Shown: positions 1 to 9,051, numbered from the stretch's first letter. The stretch is DNA of 64,000 nucleotides from Marinomonas maritima (GCF_024435075.2 NZ_JAMZEG020000001.1:1-64000); one strand, 5' to 3'. Notes: generated from the letters alone by a model not told the origin. Program-made: numbers and translations.

Positions 1-894
1 GAATAATTCGGCAAGAACCTTGGTTTTATTGACTTTAGGGTTGAGTATTACGATCATAAACTCTTCGCCACCCCATCGTGCTAGCCCATATTTTCCTTGA
101 TAAACAGTGCGTAAACGAGAGGCAAATTCGATCAAGACTCTGTCGCCAACCGAGTGCCCAAAGCGATCATTAACCGTTTTAAAGTGATCAATGTCCATCA
201 GTAATACGCACGCTTTTGTACTTGGATTGACGTTGTTTAGCCAGCTTTCTAAGCCTCGACGATTGTACACATCGGTTAAAAAATCTCGTTCGGCGGCTTG
301 TTGTGAGTGCTGTAAATCAAAAACGATTTTGTGCATGTGACTATTGATGCCACGCTGGTAAGGAACGATCAGCAAAATCAACAGGCTGGCCGGACCAAAG
401 AGAAAGAGTAGGTCGTACCCTCTGGGGGTTTGAAGTTCTTCTTGATGAGTCAGTAAAAACAGAAGCACGGGAAAGGCGTTTAAAATCCAAGTGATGACCG
501 CCAGTTTGTTGTATTTTTCAGGCAGCATCAGCATCATCAACGTGGTGGTTAAAATGATCATTCCTGAAAGCGGCGGAAAGGTGTCTACAAAACGCCAATC
601 CCCTTGCCAAGCGTTAATAGTGAAGTACAAGGTGTTTGGCACCGTGGTAAAAAGTATGACGGCGCCATAGGCATTGATGACGCGGTTGACTCTTCTTATC
701 GGGTTTTTATATAAGTAAATGAGCAGCGTAAGGTGCAGAAAGAAAATAATACCGGGCTGAAAGGCATGGATAGTAAAAGGAGTCGAATAGACATTGAATA
801 AAACGGTGTAAATAATACTGCTTAACAGGGTGACGATGAGTAGTCGATACGTTGCAGGAATCAGTATGTTTTTTTGATCGTTTCTGTCGTCCAT
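1..894 (-). CDS. GGDEF diguanylate cyclase, membrane-bound, C-terminus cut by window edge
   Basis: The ATG is at 892-894 and the frame stays open to base 1, giving 298 codons without a stop, so the C-terminal part lies outside the window. The N-terminal ~180 residues are several hydrophobic segments, a membrane sensor region I do not recognise by name. A GGDEF domain follows, with the substrate-binding stretch DIDHFKTVNDRFGH and the active-site motif RWGGEEF (about residues 273-279, bases 58-78). The family makes cyclic di-GMP from two GTP at the inner membrane. The RxxD inhibitory site expected five residues before GGEEF reads QGKY, so product inhibition at that site is probably lost. The gene points away from thrB, so the 245-bp gap is a divergent promoter region. 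Confidence 0.9.
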   Translation of the reverse strand, partial: MDDRNDQKNILIPATYRLLIVTLLSSIIYTVLFNVYSTPFTIHAFQPGIIFFLHLTLLIYLYKNPIRRVNRVINAYGAVILFTTVPNTLYFTINAWQGDWRFVDTFPPLSGMIILTTTLMMLMLPEKYNKLAVITWILNAFPVLLFLLTHQEELQTPRGYDLLFLFGPASLLILLIVPYQRGINSHMHKIVFDLQHSQQAAERDFLTDVYNRRGLESWLNNVNPSTKACVLLMDIDHFKTVNDRFGHSVGDRVLIEFASRLRTVYQGKYGLARWGGEEFMIVILNPKVNKTKVLAELF

Positions 895-1139
895 TAATGC
901 CTCATATAATCTTATTTACCGTTCTTTTGCACAAAGTATACACATTTTATTTTTAAACTCTGTTGTCGCTTTGTGAAGAAATGTCCCGATGGATGGGGCT
1001 GATAGAGCGAAAGTAGAGAACAAATATGGGGAATAAGCGACGGATTTAGACAGAACGAATTGACCTTTCATTGCTTATTGTGGAGCATAGGCGCTTTCTT
1101 ACTCGCGTCCTCTTTTTGATAATAAATAGGTAGTACAAC

Positions 1140-2093
1140 TTGGCTGTTTACACATCCCTTTCTGATTCTGACATGCGGGCCTTGGTGGCCGATTATTATT
1201 TAGGTGAACTGGTGTCTTTTCAGGGCATTTCCGGTGGCGTAGAAAACACCAACTACTTTTTGATTACTACCACGGGAAAGTACGTGGTGACGCTGTTTGA
1301 AGAGTTTGATCTAGATGAAGTACCGTACTTTTTAGATGTGGTCGCGCATTTGAAACACAAAGGGTTTAATGTGCCTGCGGCGTTGATCGACATTCATGGC
1401 GAGCGACTGCGCGAAGTAAATGCCCGTCCGGCGATTATTGTGGATTGTTTTCCAGGCAGTGAGCTAAAGCAAACCGATGTGACGTCGTGCCGATTGATGG
1501 GCGAAGCCTTGGCCAAGTTACACATTGCCGGTGAAGATTTTCCTGAGCATCGTGATAGTCACCGTGGTGTGGCGTGGTGGCACAAAACGAGCCGTGCCAT
1601 TGAGGCAGAATTAGAGCCACAGCAAGCGCAATTACTTATGTCGCAAATTGCAGAGTTTGATGTATTTATGGCGGAACACAAAGACCTTCCAAAAACCACG
1701 ATTCATGGGGATTTGTTCTTCAACAACACCTTGTTTGAAGGCGACAAACTGTCAGCGATTATCGATTTTTACAACGCTTGTCATTCTTGGGTGATGTACG
1801 ATTTAGCCATTGTGGTGAACGACTGGTGTTCTGATATGACAACGGGCGAATTGGATATGACCAAATACCGCGCCTTGTTAAAAGCCTATTTACATGAACG
1901 CGATGTCAGTGAAGAAGAAGCATTGGCTTGGCCTTACATGCTTCGTATTGCGGCGCTGCGCTTTTGGTTGTCGCGTTTGGAAGCGTGGCATGGTGCTAAG
2001 CACGATCCGGTTCGATTGGCGCAGCAACATGACCCGTTTGTGTTTCAACGTATTTTAGAAGCGCGCGTTCGTTACGTGCCTGCTTTGGTGTAA
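1140..2093 (+). CDS. thrB: Homoserine kinase (ThrB, choline kinase-like fold)
   Basis: This 317-residue protein phosphorylates L-homoserine with ATP in threonine biosynthesis. It is the kinase type common in pseudomonads and marine gammaproteobacteria, not the GHMP type of E. coli. Visible features are the N-terminal nucleotide-binding part with ISGGVENTNYF (residues 30-40), the catalytic loop HGDLFFNN (189-196) and the metal-binding IIDF (207-210). The start is TTG at 1140; it gives the family-typical N-terminus MAVYT and no better ATG lies nearby. The DUF1007 gene begins 4 bases after the stop, so both are probably co-transcribed. Length is normal for the family. Confidence 0.93.
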   Translation: MAVYTSLSDSDMRALVADYYLGELVSFQGISGGVENTNYFLITTTGKYVVTLFEEFDLDEVPYFLDVVAHLKHKGFNVPAALIDIHGERLREVNARPAIIVDCFPGSELKQTDVTSCRLMGEALAKLHIAGEDFPEHRDSHRGVAWWHKTSRAIEAELEPQQAQLLMSQIAEFDVFMAEHKDLPKTTIHGDLFFNNTLFEGDKLSAIIDFYNACHSWVMYDLAIVVNDWCSDMTTGELDMTKYRALLKAYLHERDVSEEEALAWPYMLRIAALRFWLSRLEAWHGAKHDPVRLAQQHDPFVFQRILEARVRYVPALV

Positions 2094-2097
2094 TCCT

Positions 2098-2679
2098 ATG
2101 ACTCGTTTTTGGCTCGGTTTGTTTGTCAGCACGGTGTTGACCAGTACGTTGTTTGTTAGCCAAGCAATGGCGCACCCTCATGTTTGGGTGGATTCACAAT
2201 ATCGCGTCGCAGTGGAGCGAGCACAAATAGACAGTCTTGAAGCGACGTGGAGCTTGGATCTTTTTACCTCAACGAGTCTTATTGCTGAATATGATATCAA
2301 TGCAGACGGTGCGTTAACGGGACAAGAAAAGCTCGATATGATTGAAATTTTGACGAGTTTTGATAAGTACGGTTACTTTATCAAGATGAAGCAAAATGGC
2401 GTGGACATGACACCAAAAGACGTGCGTATCGTGGATGTGCGTATTCGAGATATGATGTTGTGGGTTCGTTTGGGTATTGATTTGCCTTCCCCCGTAAACC
2501 TTGAAACTACAACGCTAAGCTTGGCGTTTGGCGATGATGAGCTGTACTTCGCCATGGAACCGTTGGAAGAAGGCTTAGTGCGTTTGTCTGGCGCGTTATC
2601 CGAGGCTTGTACGCCGGTTGAACGTGAAGCGACCGAAACGTCAGTGGCATTTTGGGTGGATTTGACCTGTCGGTCTTAG
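2098..2679 (+). CDS. DUF1007 family secreted protein
   Basis: This 193-residue protein has a signal peptide ending in AMA; cleavage would expose a mature N-terminus HPHVWVD, the hallmark of DUF1007 (PF06226). Residues 66-77 form a canonical EF-hand loop (DINADGALTGQE), suggesting calcium or other metal binding. DUF1007 genes are often found beside NicO-type nickel/cobalt transporters; here the NicO gene lies 1.5 kb downstream, separated by LysE and MarC family genes. The function is unknown; periplasmic metal binding or delivery is an inference from context and motifs. It follows thrB by 4 bases and probably shares its transcript. Confidence 0.85.
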   Translation: MTRFWLGLFVSTVLTSTLFVSQAMAHPHVWVDSQYRVAVERAQIDSLEATWSLDLFTSTSLIAEYDINADGALTGQEKLDMIEILTSFDKYGYFIKMKQNGVDMTPKDVRIVDVRIRDMMLWVRLGIDLPSPVNLETTTLSLAFGDDELYFAMEPLEEGLVRLSGALSEACTPVEREATETSVAFWVDLTCRS

Positions 2680-2734
2680 TTTGATTTCTCTTATTTGAGT
2701 CTTTTTTAGCGTTTCTTTTCAAGGTAGAAAGCAT

Positions 2735-3370
2735 ATGTTAGAGCATTTCCAATGGTTGCCCTTTTTAGCTGCGATTACTATTCTTACGATGAGCCCTGGG
2801 GTGGATACGATTATTGTGATGCGAAATGCCGCGTCTGGTGGTTGGCGTTTAGGGTTTTTGACCAGCTTGGGTATTTGCATGGGGTTGTTTGCTCATGCAA
2901 CTGTGTCGGCATTAGGGTTGTCGGTTATTTTGCTTGGTTCAGCTGGATTGTTTACGGCGTTCAAACTGATTGGCGCGGCGTATCTTGTGTATTTGGGCGT
3001 ACAAGCCATTCGCAGTGCGCTAAAACCGGTTGGCATGACGTTTAAGGAAGTGAGCCATTCTAAGACGTTAACCGCTTGGGGCAGTTTTCGTCAGGGACTT
3101 TTGTCGAATGTACTGAATCCGAAACCGATTATTTTTTACATGGCATTTTTGCCACAGTTTATTGATCCGAGTCATTCCGCCTTGGTTCAGTCACTCTTTA
3201 TGGCCTCTCTTCACTTTATTATCGCGATGGTGTGGCAAACGTTTCTGGCGCTAATGGTTCATAAAGCGCGAGTATGGCTGGCGCGACCAAAAGTGGCGCA
3301 GGTCTTGGATAGCTTAACGGGCATATTGCTGGTGGGCTTTGGTGTAAAACTCGCATTGAGCCAACGCTGA
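2735..3370 (+). CDS. LysE/RhtB family amino-acid exporter
   Basis: A 211-residue inner-membrane protein with about six hydrophobic helices. The N-terminus carries the LysE-family signature SPGVDTIIVMRNAASGG (residues 20-36). Members export amino acids or homoserine lactones using the proton gradient; the substrate here cannot be read from sequence. Downstream of thrB, homoserine or threonine export would be plausible, but that is inference from position alone. The ATG at 2735 has AAGG about ten bases upstream. Confidence 0.9.
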   Translation: MLEHFQWLPFLAAITILTMSPGVDTIIVMRNAASGGWRLGFLTSLGICMGLFAHATVSALGLSVILLGSAGLFTAFKLIGAAYLVYLGVQAIRSALKPVGMTFKEVSHSKTLTAWGSFRQGLLSNVLNPKPIIFYMAFLPQFIDPSHSALVQSLFMASLHFIIAMVWQTFLALMVHKARVWLARPKVAQVLDSLTGILLVGFGVKLALSQR

Positions 3371-3405
3371 TCGCGTTGCTGGATGCTTCTTAGGTAATTC
3401 TCTAA

Positions 3406-4017
3406 ATGAGCTTATTGATCTCGACTTGGATTAAATTTTTCTTTTTGTTCGCACCATTTTTTGTGTTGTCGATGTTTCTTGCGTTAACGCGCGGTGAGTC
3501 AGCGGCATCACGTAAGCACGTTGCCAATAAAGCGATTATCGCGTCGGTGGCGATTGCGTTAGTGTTGTTGTTTTTCGGTGGTGCGTTGTTTTCGGTGTTG
3601 GGTATTACGCTGGATTCTTTTCGTATCGGCTCAGGGATTTTGCTGTTTATGTCGGCGTTGAGTTTGGTGAAAGACGGTACGCGTAATCATGCTGTTGGTA
3701 TGCCGAGTGAAGAGCGTGATGATGTCTCGGTTGTGCCGTTGGCGGTGCCGACTATTATTGGGCCGGCAACCATAGGGACAATTCTGGTTTATGGTGCTGA
3801 ACTGCAGGGTTGGGATTTGCTCATTGGTATTGGCGGCCTGTTGTTGGCGTTGGGTTCCTTGGCACTGATTTTGTATTCTGCTTCCTTTATCGAAAAATTG
3901 TTGGGTCGCACTGGACTGAATGTGTTGTCTAAAATTACAGGTTTGGTTTTGGCGGCGATGGCGGCTCAAATATTTATGAGTGGTGTAATGGGATTTTTAA
4001 ATCCTATTGCCAGCTAA
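3406..4017 (+). CDS. MarC family integral membrane protein
   Basis: A 203-residue protein with six predicted membrane segments and the MarC-family stretches VPLAVPTIIGPATIGTI (near residues 110-126) and AAMAAQIFMSGV at the C-terminus. MarC proteins are inner-membrane proteins annotated as NAAT-family transporters. E. coli MarC is no longer thought to affect multidrug resistance and no substrate is established. The gene starts 35 bases after the LysE gene. Family membership is clear; function is not. Confidence 0.9.
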   Translation: MSLLISTWIKFFFLFAPFFVLSMFLALTRGESAASRKHVANKAIIASVAIALVLLFFGGALFSVLGITLDSFRIGSGILLFMSALSLVKDGTRNHAVGMPSEERDDVSVVPLAVPTIIGPATIGTILVYGAELQGWDLLIGIGGLLLALGSLALILYSASFIEKLLGRTGLNVLSKITGLVLAAMAAQIFMSGVMGFLNPIAS

Positions 4018-4093
4018 CGTCTAATATTGGTGCTAAGTTAAATTCGCTTTAAATGCGGTGTTTCTGGGCTTTGGCTTCTCCTTGGGTTTGAAG

Positions 4094-4108
4094 TGTTATA
4101 TCATAACA
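4094..4108. promoter_or_regulatory. Zur box upstream of the zinc operon
   Basis: The 15-mer TGTTATATCATAACA is a near-perfect palindrome (one mismatched pair) and matches the core TGTTATAnTATAACA of gammaproteobacterial Zur operators at all but one position. It lies 31 bases before the ATG of the NicO gene, the first gene of the operon that also contains zur and znuCB, so autoregulation by Zur-Zn is expected. Confidence 0.85.
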
Positions 4109-4139
4109 ATTTAAACCCAATATTGAGTGAGAGCCAATC

Positions 4140-5099
4140 ATGGCGAAGAACATCGCTTTTTTATTTCTATCCTTTCTATTTTTACACTCACCACTTTACG
4201 CCGCGATAGACTTTCCGGGGTATCAAAATTTTATTCAATGGGTCCTCTCTCAGCAGGCTGGGTTTCATCGTGAATTGGTGTCACTGGTGCGTTCTATTAG
4301 CAAAGAAGGCAGCCCTATTTTGTTGTGGGGGTTGATCAGCACCAGCTTTTTTTATGGTGTGTTTCATGCCGCAGGGCCGGGTCATGGTAAAGCGGTTATT
4401 TCAGCCTATATGCTAGCGAGCAAAGCGCCATTGCGTCGTGGAATAAGCTTGGCCTTTTTATGTGCTGGCGTTCAGGCGGTGATGGCTGTTGCGGTTATTT
4501 TGGTGCTTAGCCAAGTGTTTTCCTTAGCGGGCAAAGCCATGCAGATTAGCCGTTTTTTTGAGATTGCGAGCTTTGCTGCGGTGGGCTTGATCGGTGTGTG
4601 GATTTTGGTGCGTTTGTTGCGCGGTCAATCGAGTTGCGGACATGACCATTCCAATGATCACCTTGAAAGCCATCATCATGAATCAGACCACTCTCATACA
4701 CACGACCAGTCGCACGAACATGACAGTCACGCTTGTTGTGCTCAGCATGAAGAGGAAGCGAAAATCGCGCGCCGTAGTATTTGGGCGATGGTGGCCGCAG
4801 TAGGGATTCGTCCTTGTACAGGCGCGGTGTTGGTGTTGTTGTTCTCATTGAGCGCAGACATTTTTGTGTGGGGGCTGGTGGCGACGTTCGCGATGGCACT
4901 TGGTACTGCCATTACGGTGGCTGCGCTGGCGGGCGTAAGTGTGTTTGTACGAGATACCGGATTAGCGTTAAGCCACGAACATAAAGTTTGGCGACAAAGA
5001 GTATCGCGGGCTTTTGGCTTTGTGGCGGCTTTCGCTTTGATCATCATCAGTGGCTCCATGATTTGGAGCTATTTAAGCAATGCAGGAAGGGCGTTTTAA
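4140..5099 (+). CDS. NicO-family (HoxN/RcnA-like) metal transporter, Zur-controlled
   Basis: This 319-residue inner-membrane protein has an N-terminal signal-like segment, the metal-site helix motif HAAGPGHGKA (residues 76-85), a long His-rich loop (about 166-203, many HxH pairs plus C166 and CC199-200) and a second motif GIRPCTGAV (222-230). This is the NicO architecture of nickel/cobalt permeases and RcnA-type exporters. It is the first gene after a Zur box and overlaps zur (TAATG), so zinc, or zinc-limited handling of another metal, is the likely role. Direction of transport cannot be read from sequence. Induction under zinc starvation would favour uptake. Confidence 0.88.
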   Translation: MAKNIAFLFLSFLFLHSPLYAAIDFPGYQNFIQWVLSQQAGFHRELVSLVRSISKEGSPILLWGLISTSFFYGVFHAAGPGHGKAVISAYMLASKAPLRRGISLAFLCAGVQAVMAVAVILVLSQVFSLAGKAMQISRFFEIASFAAVGLIGVWILVRLLRGQSSCGHDHSNDHLESHHHESDHSHTHDQSHEHDSHACCAQHEEEAKIARRSIWAMVAAVGIRPCTGAVLVLLFSLSADIFVWGLVATFAMALGTAITVAALAGVSVFVRDTGLALSHEHKVWRQRVSRAFGFVAAFALIIISGSMIWSYLSNAGRAF

Positions 5100-5605
5100 T
5101 GAAACACATAGAGCCACAGGATCATCAAGGTTCAGGCCATAATCACAGCGACTGTATTGATAGCGCACTTGCCACGGCAGAAACCTTGTGTGTGCAACAA
5201 GGTCAGCGTCTGACGAAAGTTCGCCGCCGCGCATTGGAACTGATTTGGGAAAGCCATCGTCCGTTGGGCGCGTATCAGTTATTGGCAAAATTGGCAGAGG
5301 AAGGGTTTAACTCTGCGCCACCCACTGTGTACCGTGCATTGGACTTTTTATTGGCGGCGGGGTTGATTCACAAGGTGGAATCAATGAACGCCTACCTTGG
5401 TTGCGCTCATGCAGATAAAGCCCATAAAGGCTATTTTCTGATTTGTGACGATTGTCACAATGTCATGGAATTTAACTACCAAGATATTCATGCTGCGCTG
5501 ATTGCTAAAGCCGCCCAGCAAGGCTTTGAGCTGCGCGCTGAAACCATTGAACTGACGGGCTTGTGTGCGAAGTGCAAAACCAAAGTAGCTGGAGCAAGTG
5601 CATGA
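5099..5605 (+). CDS. zur: Zinc uptake regulator Zur (Fur family)
   Basis: The 168-residue product starts at the ATG overlapping the NicO stop codon (TAATG at 5097-5101); longer upstream starts would run inside the NicO gene. A His/Asp-rich N-terminal tail precedes the winged-helix domain (GQRLTKVRRRALELIW; PPTVYRALDFL) and the dimerisation domain with two CxxC pairs (CDDC and CAKC) for structural zinc. Fur-family fold plus position between a Zur box and znuCB identifies it as Zur. It binds zinc and represses zinc-uptake genes. Its stop overlaps the znuC start (ATGA). Confidence 0.94.
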   Translation: MKHIEPQDHQGSGHNHSDCIDSALATAETLCVQQGQRLTKVRRRALELIWESHRPLGAYQLLAKLAEEGFNSAPPTVYRALDFLLAAGLIHKVESMNAYLGCAHADKAHKGYFLICDDCHNVMEFNYQDIHAALIAKAAQQGFELRAETIELTGLCAKCKTKVAGASA

Positions 5606-6381
5606 CTAAACAGCTAGTGGCGTTTGAGAAAATTGGCATTGCGTTTGATGGCCGCGTGTTGCTCGAAAGTATTGATATGAGCATCAGTGAAGGTGAAATT
5701 GTCACCTTAATTGGCCCCAATGGCAGCGGAAAAAGTACGCTGATTCGCATCTTACTGGGGTTGCAAGAAGCAACGTCAGGACAGGTAGTGCGTCATAAAG
5801 CGTTGCGTATTGGTTACATGCCACAAAAGCTTCATATTGATCCGACGTTGCCGTTAACGGTGAAGCATTTCTTGGCGCTGGTGCGTGGTGTCGATAAACA
5901 TCAAATTCTTCCGACGCTTAAAAAACTAGGCATTGCGCATCTTATTCATTCCCAAGTGCATGTGTTGTCTGGAGGCGAAACGCAACGCGTTCTATTGGCA
6001 CGGGCTTTGTTGAATCGACCTAATCTATTGGTGTTGGATGAACCGGTACAAGGCGTGGATGTGAACGGCCAAGTAGAGCTTTATAACCTGATTGAAGGCA
6101 TTCGAAACGAGCTTGGTTGTGGTGTTTTGATGGTGTCGCATGATTTGCATTTGGTGATGGCGAAAACCGATACGGTGGTGTGCATTAACCAGCATGTTTG
6201 TTGTTCTGGTAGTCCGCAGCACGTGACTGGCCATCCAGCCTATCAAGCGTTGTTTGGTGTGCCTGGTGCGGATGAGTCCATCGCGATTTATGCCCATCAA
6301 CATGACCATGTTCATGACGAACACGGTGGTATTTTATCGGATAGTGACACCCATACTCATACCGATTGTCGACATCATTAA
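5602..6381 (+). CDS. znuC: Zinc ABC transporter ATP-binding protein ZnuC
   Basis: This 259-residue ATPase starts at the ATG at 5602, overlapping the zur stop by four bases. It carries Walker A GPNGSGKST, the ABC signature LSGGETQRV and Walker B LLVLDEP. A C-terminal His/Asp-rich tail (HQHDHVHDEH and THTHTDCRHH) is typical of ZnuC and suggests zinc sensing or buffering on the cytoplasmic face. It energises high-affinity zinc import with ZnuB and a periplasmic ZnuA. No znuA is present in this window. Confidence 0.95.
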   Translation: MTKQLVAFEKIGIAFDGRVLLESIDMSISEGEIVTLIGPNGSGKSTLIRILLGLQEATSGQVVRHKALRIGYMPQKLHIDPTLPLTVKHFLALVRGVDKHQILPTLKKLGIAHLIHSQVHVLSGGETQRVLLARALLNRPNLLVLDEPVQGVDVNGQVELYNLIEGIRNELGCGVLMVSHDLHLVMAKTDTVVCINQHVCCSGSPQHVTGHPAYQALFGVPGADESIAIYAHQHDHVHDEHGGILSDSDTHTHTDCRHH

Positions 6382-6420
6382 CACTAATTTTGTTTTGCTA
6401 AGTTTGGAGTCAGTAATACC

Positions 6421-7212
6421 ATGTTAGATCTTTTACTCAGAGCCTTGTTAGGTGGGTTGGGTGTGGCGGCCGTTGCTGGGCCGCTGGGCGCGTTTGTTGT
6501 TTGGCGACGCATGGCGTATTTCGGCGATACCTTGGCGCATTCGGCGTTACTGGGTGTCGCGCTGGGCTTTTTGTTCGACATCAATTTGAACCTCGCTATT
6601 ATTGTGTTGTGTGTTGGTTTGGCTTTAGTGCTAGTGACATTGCAGAAGAAACACATTATCGCCACGGATACTTTGTTAGGTATTTTGGCGCATTCTGCGT
6701 TGTCGCTCGGATTGGTCGCGGTGAGTTTTCTCGATAATGTGCGCATTGACTTGATGGCTTATTTGTTTGGCGATTTACTGGCGATTAATCAAGCAGACGT
6801 GTATTGGATTTACGCGGGCGGCTTTGCTGTTATTGCTTTGCTGATCACTTTTTGGAAACCACTGTTGGCGGTAACGGTGAACGAAGAACTGGCAAAAGTA
6901 GAAGGCTATCCGGTTGAGGCGATTCGCTTATTGCTTATGTTGCTGGTGGCCTTGGTGATTGCGGTGGCAATGAAGATTGTTGGCGTGTTGCTGATTACTT
7001 CTTTGATGATCATTCCCGCCGCGACGGCGCGAAAACTGTCTAATACGCCGGTGCAAATGGCATCTTTCGCCAGTTTGATTGGCTGTGTGGCGGTTTGTGG
7101 CGGTTTGTGGGCGTCTTATCGTTGGGATACACCAACGGGCCCAAGCGTGGTGGTCTGCGCCGCGATGCTGTTTTTAATCGCTTATACCCTGCCGTTTAAG
7201 CGTAAACGCTAA
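6421..7212 (+). CDS. znuB: Zinc ABC transporter permease ZnuB
   Basis: This 263-residue polytopic membrane protein belongs to the ABC-3 permease family. Recognisable parts are VWRRMAYFGDTLAHSALLGVA near residues 28-48 and the helix with MKIVGVLLITSLMIIPAATAR in the C-terminal half. It forms the inner-membrane channel for Zn(II) with ZnuC. It follows znuC by 39 bases and ends the operon; a rho-independent terminator lies 25 bases after its stop. Confidence 0.95.
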   Translation: MLDLLLRALLGGLGVAAVAGPLGAFVVWRRMAYFGDTLAHSALLGVALGFLFDINLNLAIIVLCVGLALVLVTLQKKHIIATDTLLGILAHSALSLGLVAVSFLDNVRIDLMAYLFGDLLAINQADVYWIYAGGFAVIALLITFWKPLLAVTVNEELAKVEGYPVEAIRLLLMLLVALVIAVAMKIVGVLLITSLMIIPAATARKLSNTPVQMASFASLIGCVAVCGGLWASYRWDTPTGPSVVVCAAMLFLIAYTLPFKRKR

Positions 7213-7237
7213 GTATTCAGTTTTCCATACAGAATAG

Positions 7238-7281
7238 AAGCCACTTTGATTTCTTCGTTTAGAAATTAAAGTGGCTTTTTT
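7238..7281 (+). terminator. Rho-independent terminator after znuB
   Basis: A long stem pairs AAGCCACTTTGATTTC with GAAATTAAAGTGGCTT around an eight-base loop and is followed by a run of T. It closes the zinc operon. Confidence 0.9.
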
Positions 7282-7381
7282 ATTATGCTAAATCGTATAG
7301 TCTGTAACAAAAGGAAGGCTTTTTACGTCTAATATAAAACGTGTTTGTCTGATCTACATAATCCATCGAAGAGGTTTGTCC

Positions 7382-9013
7382 ATGCTAGGTTTTACGAGTA
7401 TTCGAGGTCGTCTTAGGACGAGTTATTTAGTATTGCTGGTCATGTTAGTGCTGGTGATGGTGTTGTCTGTTTCTCGTTTTCAGCTTTTGTCTGGCAATAT
7501 TCGCGGCATCGTTGATGAAAATGCGGCCTTGGTTGAACTAACGGGTGAGCTAAATGTTAACGCGGAAAGCTTAGCCAGCCGTTTATTATTACTGTTTGTG
7601 CTCGAAGAGCGTGATGCTCGTGTTGCGATATACAAAGAGATTGATGAGCGTAACAAAAACTTGGACGACAGTTTAGAAGCGATGGCCGGTTTGGTTCAGA
7701 CCGCAAAAGACAAGACGGCCATTGAAGACCTGAAAACGCAGCGAAAAGTCTATCAGGCCGCACTGCAATCGACGGTTGAAGCATTAGAGTTTGGTGAACT
7801 GGAGGATGCAAAAAAGCTCATGGCGGGTTCTACTCGTGATGAACTACAAACATTTTTAAAGCAAACATACGCTTTAGCCAAGTCTGAGCGCGAGATGATG
7901 CAAGCGCGTCAGCAAGAAGTGTTGACGGCGTCTGAAATGGCGATTTGGTTGATCGTCGGCGTGGGCCTTTTGGCCATCTTGATTGGTCTGGTGATGTCGG
8001 TGTTGATCACTCGTAGTATTGTTAATCCATTGAATTATGTGATGACGTTGCTGGACAAATTTGCTCGTGGGGATCTTTCGCAAGCCATTACCACCAATCA
8101 AAAAGGCGAAATCGGACAATTATTGGATAGCGTTAAGCGCATGCGTGTCAGTTTGGCTGGCGTGATTGAAAAAATTGATAAAAGCGCCAAAACGGTCGTG
8201 GGTGTAGTGGGTGAAATACACACTAGCGTGACGGATGTTCAACAAGGGTCGAATACGCAGTCTGCTATGGCGGGTGACATTCAACGTTCGGTTGGCGAAT
8301 TGTCCAGTGCTGCCAACGTGATGGCTGAGCATGTTAGTGTGTCTCGAAATCAAGCCGAAGCGGCGCATGATTTAGCGAAGCACGGTAAACAAGTGATCAC
8401 TTCTGCATCAACCGATATAAACGCCGTTGCTGCTTACATTGAAGAAACGTCTCATGCGGTGGCGAAACTGAATGAAAGCGCGAGTACGGTTACAGATTTT
8501 GTAAACAGTATTCGCAGTATTGCGGAACAGACAAATTTATTGGCATTAAACGCGTCAATTGAAGCCGCGCGTGCGGGTGAAAGTGGTCGAGGATTTGCGG
8601 TTGTTGCAGACGAAGTGCGCAACTTAGCAACCAATACTGCTGACGTTACGGCATCCATCGATACAGTCATCACTACGATTGGCAATCTATCGGTACAAAT
8701 TTCTGATGAAATGGTAGTAGGCCAAGAAAAGATGCGCCAAGGTGTCGCGCAAATTCAAGATGTTATCGCGCCGTTAAGTCAGTTAGAAGCGGATTCTGCT
8801 AAGTCATTACATAGCTTAGATGACTTGTCTCAATTGGCCCAGCAACAAGCGAGAGAAGCCAATGATATTACGCAGCATGTGACTCGTATTGTTGAAGTGA
8901 CTGCGAGCAATGAGGCGACATCGAAGCGATTGAGTCAACTCACCGATACCTTGTCTGGTGCGGCAGAGCAAACGCAGCAAGCGACCTCTACGTTTACTCT
9001 ACCAAAGAACTAA
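7382..9013 (+). CDS. Methyl-accepting chemotaxis protein
   Basis: This 543-residue chemoreceptor has a first membrane helix at about residues 13-31, a periplasmic helical-bundle sensor, a second helix near 185-209, a HAMP linker (ITRSIVNPLNYV), and a long cytoplasmic signalling coiled coil with the conserved tip EQTNLLALNASIEAARAGE. It signals to CheA/CheW; the ligand is unknown. The ATG at 7382 is chosen because GAGG (7371-7374) sits seven bases upstream; a TTG six bases earlier would be too close to it. The C-terminus has no CheR-tethering pentapeptide. Confidence 0.93.
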   Translation: MLGFTSIRGRLRTSYLVLLVMLVLVMVLSVSRFQLLSGNIRGIVDENAALVELTGELNVNAESLASRLLLLFVLEERDARVAIYKEIDERNKNLDDSLEAMAGLVQTAKDKTAIEDLKTQRKVYQAALQSTVEALEFGELEDAKKLMAGSTRDELQTFLKQTYALAKSEREMMQARQQEVLTASEMAIWLIVGVGLLAILIGLVMSVLITRSIVNPLNYVMTLLDKFARGDLSQAITTNQKGEIGQLLDSVKRMRVSLAGVIEKIDKSAKTVVGVVGEIHTSVTDVQQGSNTQSAMAGDIQRSVGELSSAANVMAEHVSVSRNQAEAAHDLAKHGKQVITSASTDINAVAAYIEETSHAVAKLNESASTVTDFVNSIRSIAEQTNLLALNASIEAARAGESGRGFAVVADEVRNLATNTADVTASIDTVITTIGNLSVQISDEMVVGQEKMRQGVAQIQDVIAPLSQLEADSAKSLHSLDDLSQLAQQQAREANDITQHVTRIVEVTASNEATSKRLSQLTDTLSGAAEQTQQATSTFTLPKN

Positions 9014-9051
9014 TGCCAAAAAGTAAATCTTAATAATGGCGACTTGAGAGT

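Noticed and set aside
4546..4899. 117-residue minus-strand frame inside the NicO gene
   Set aside because: Reverse of the His-rich coding region; codons are a by-product of it.
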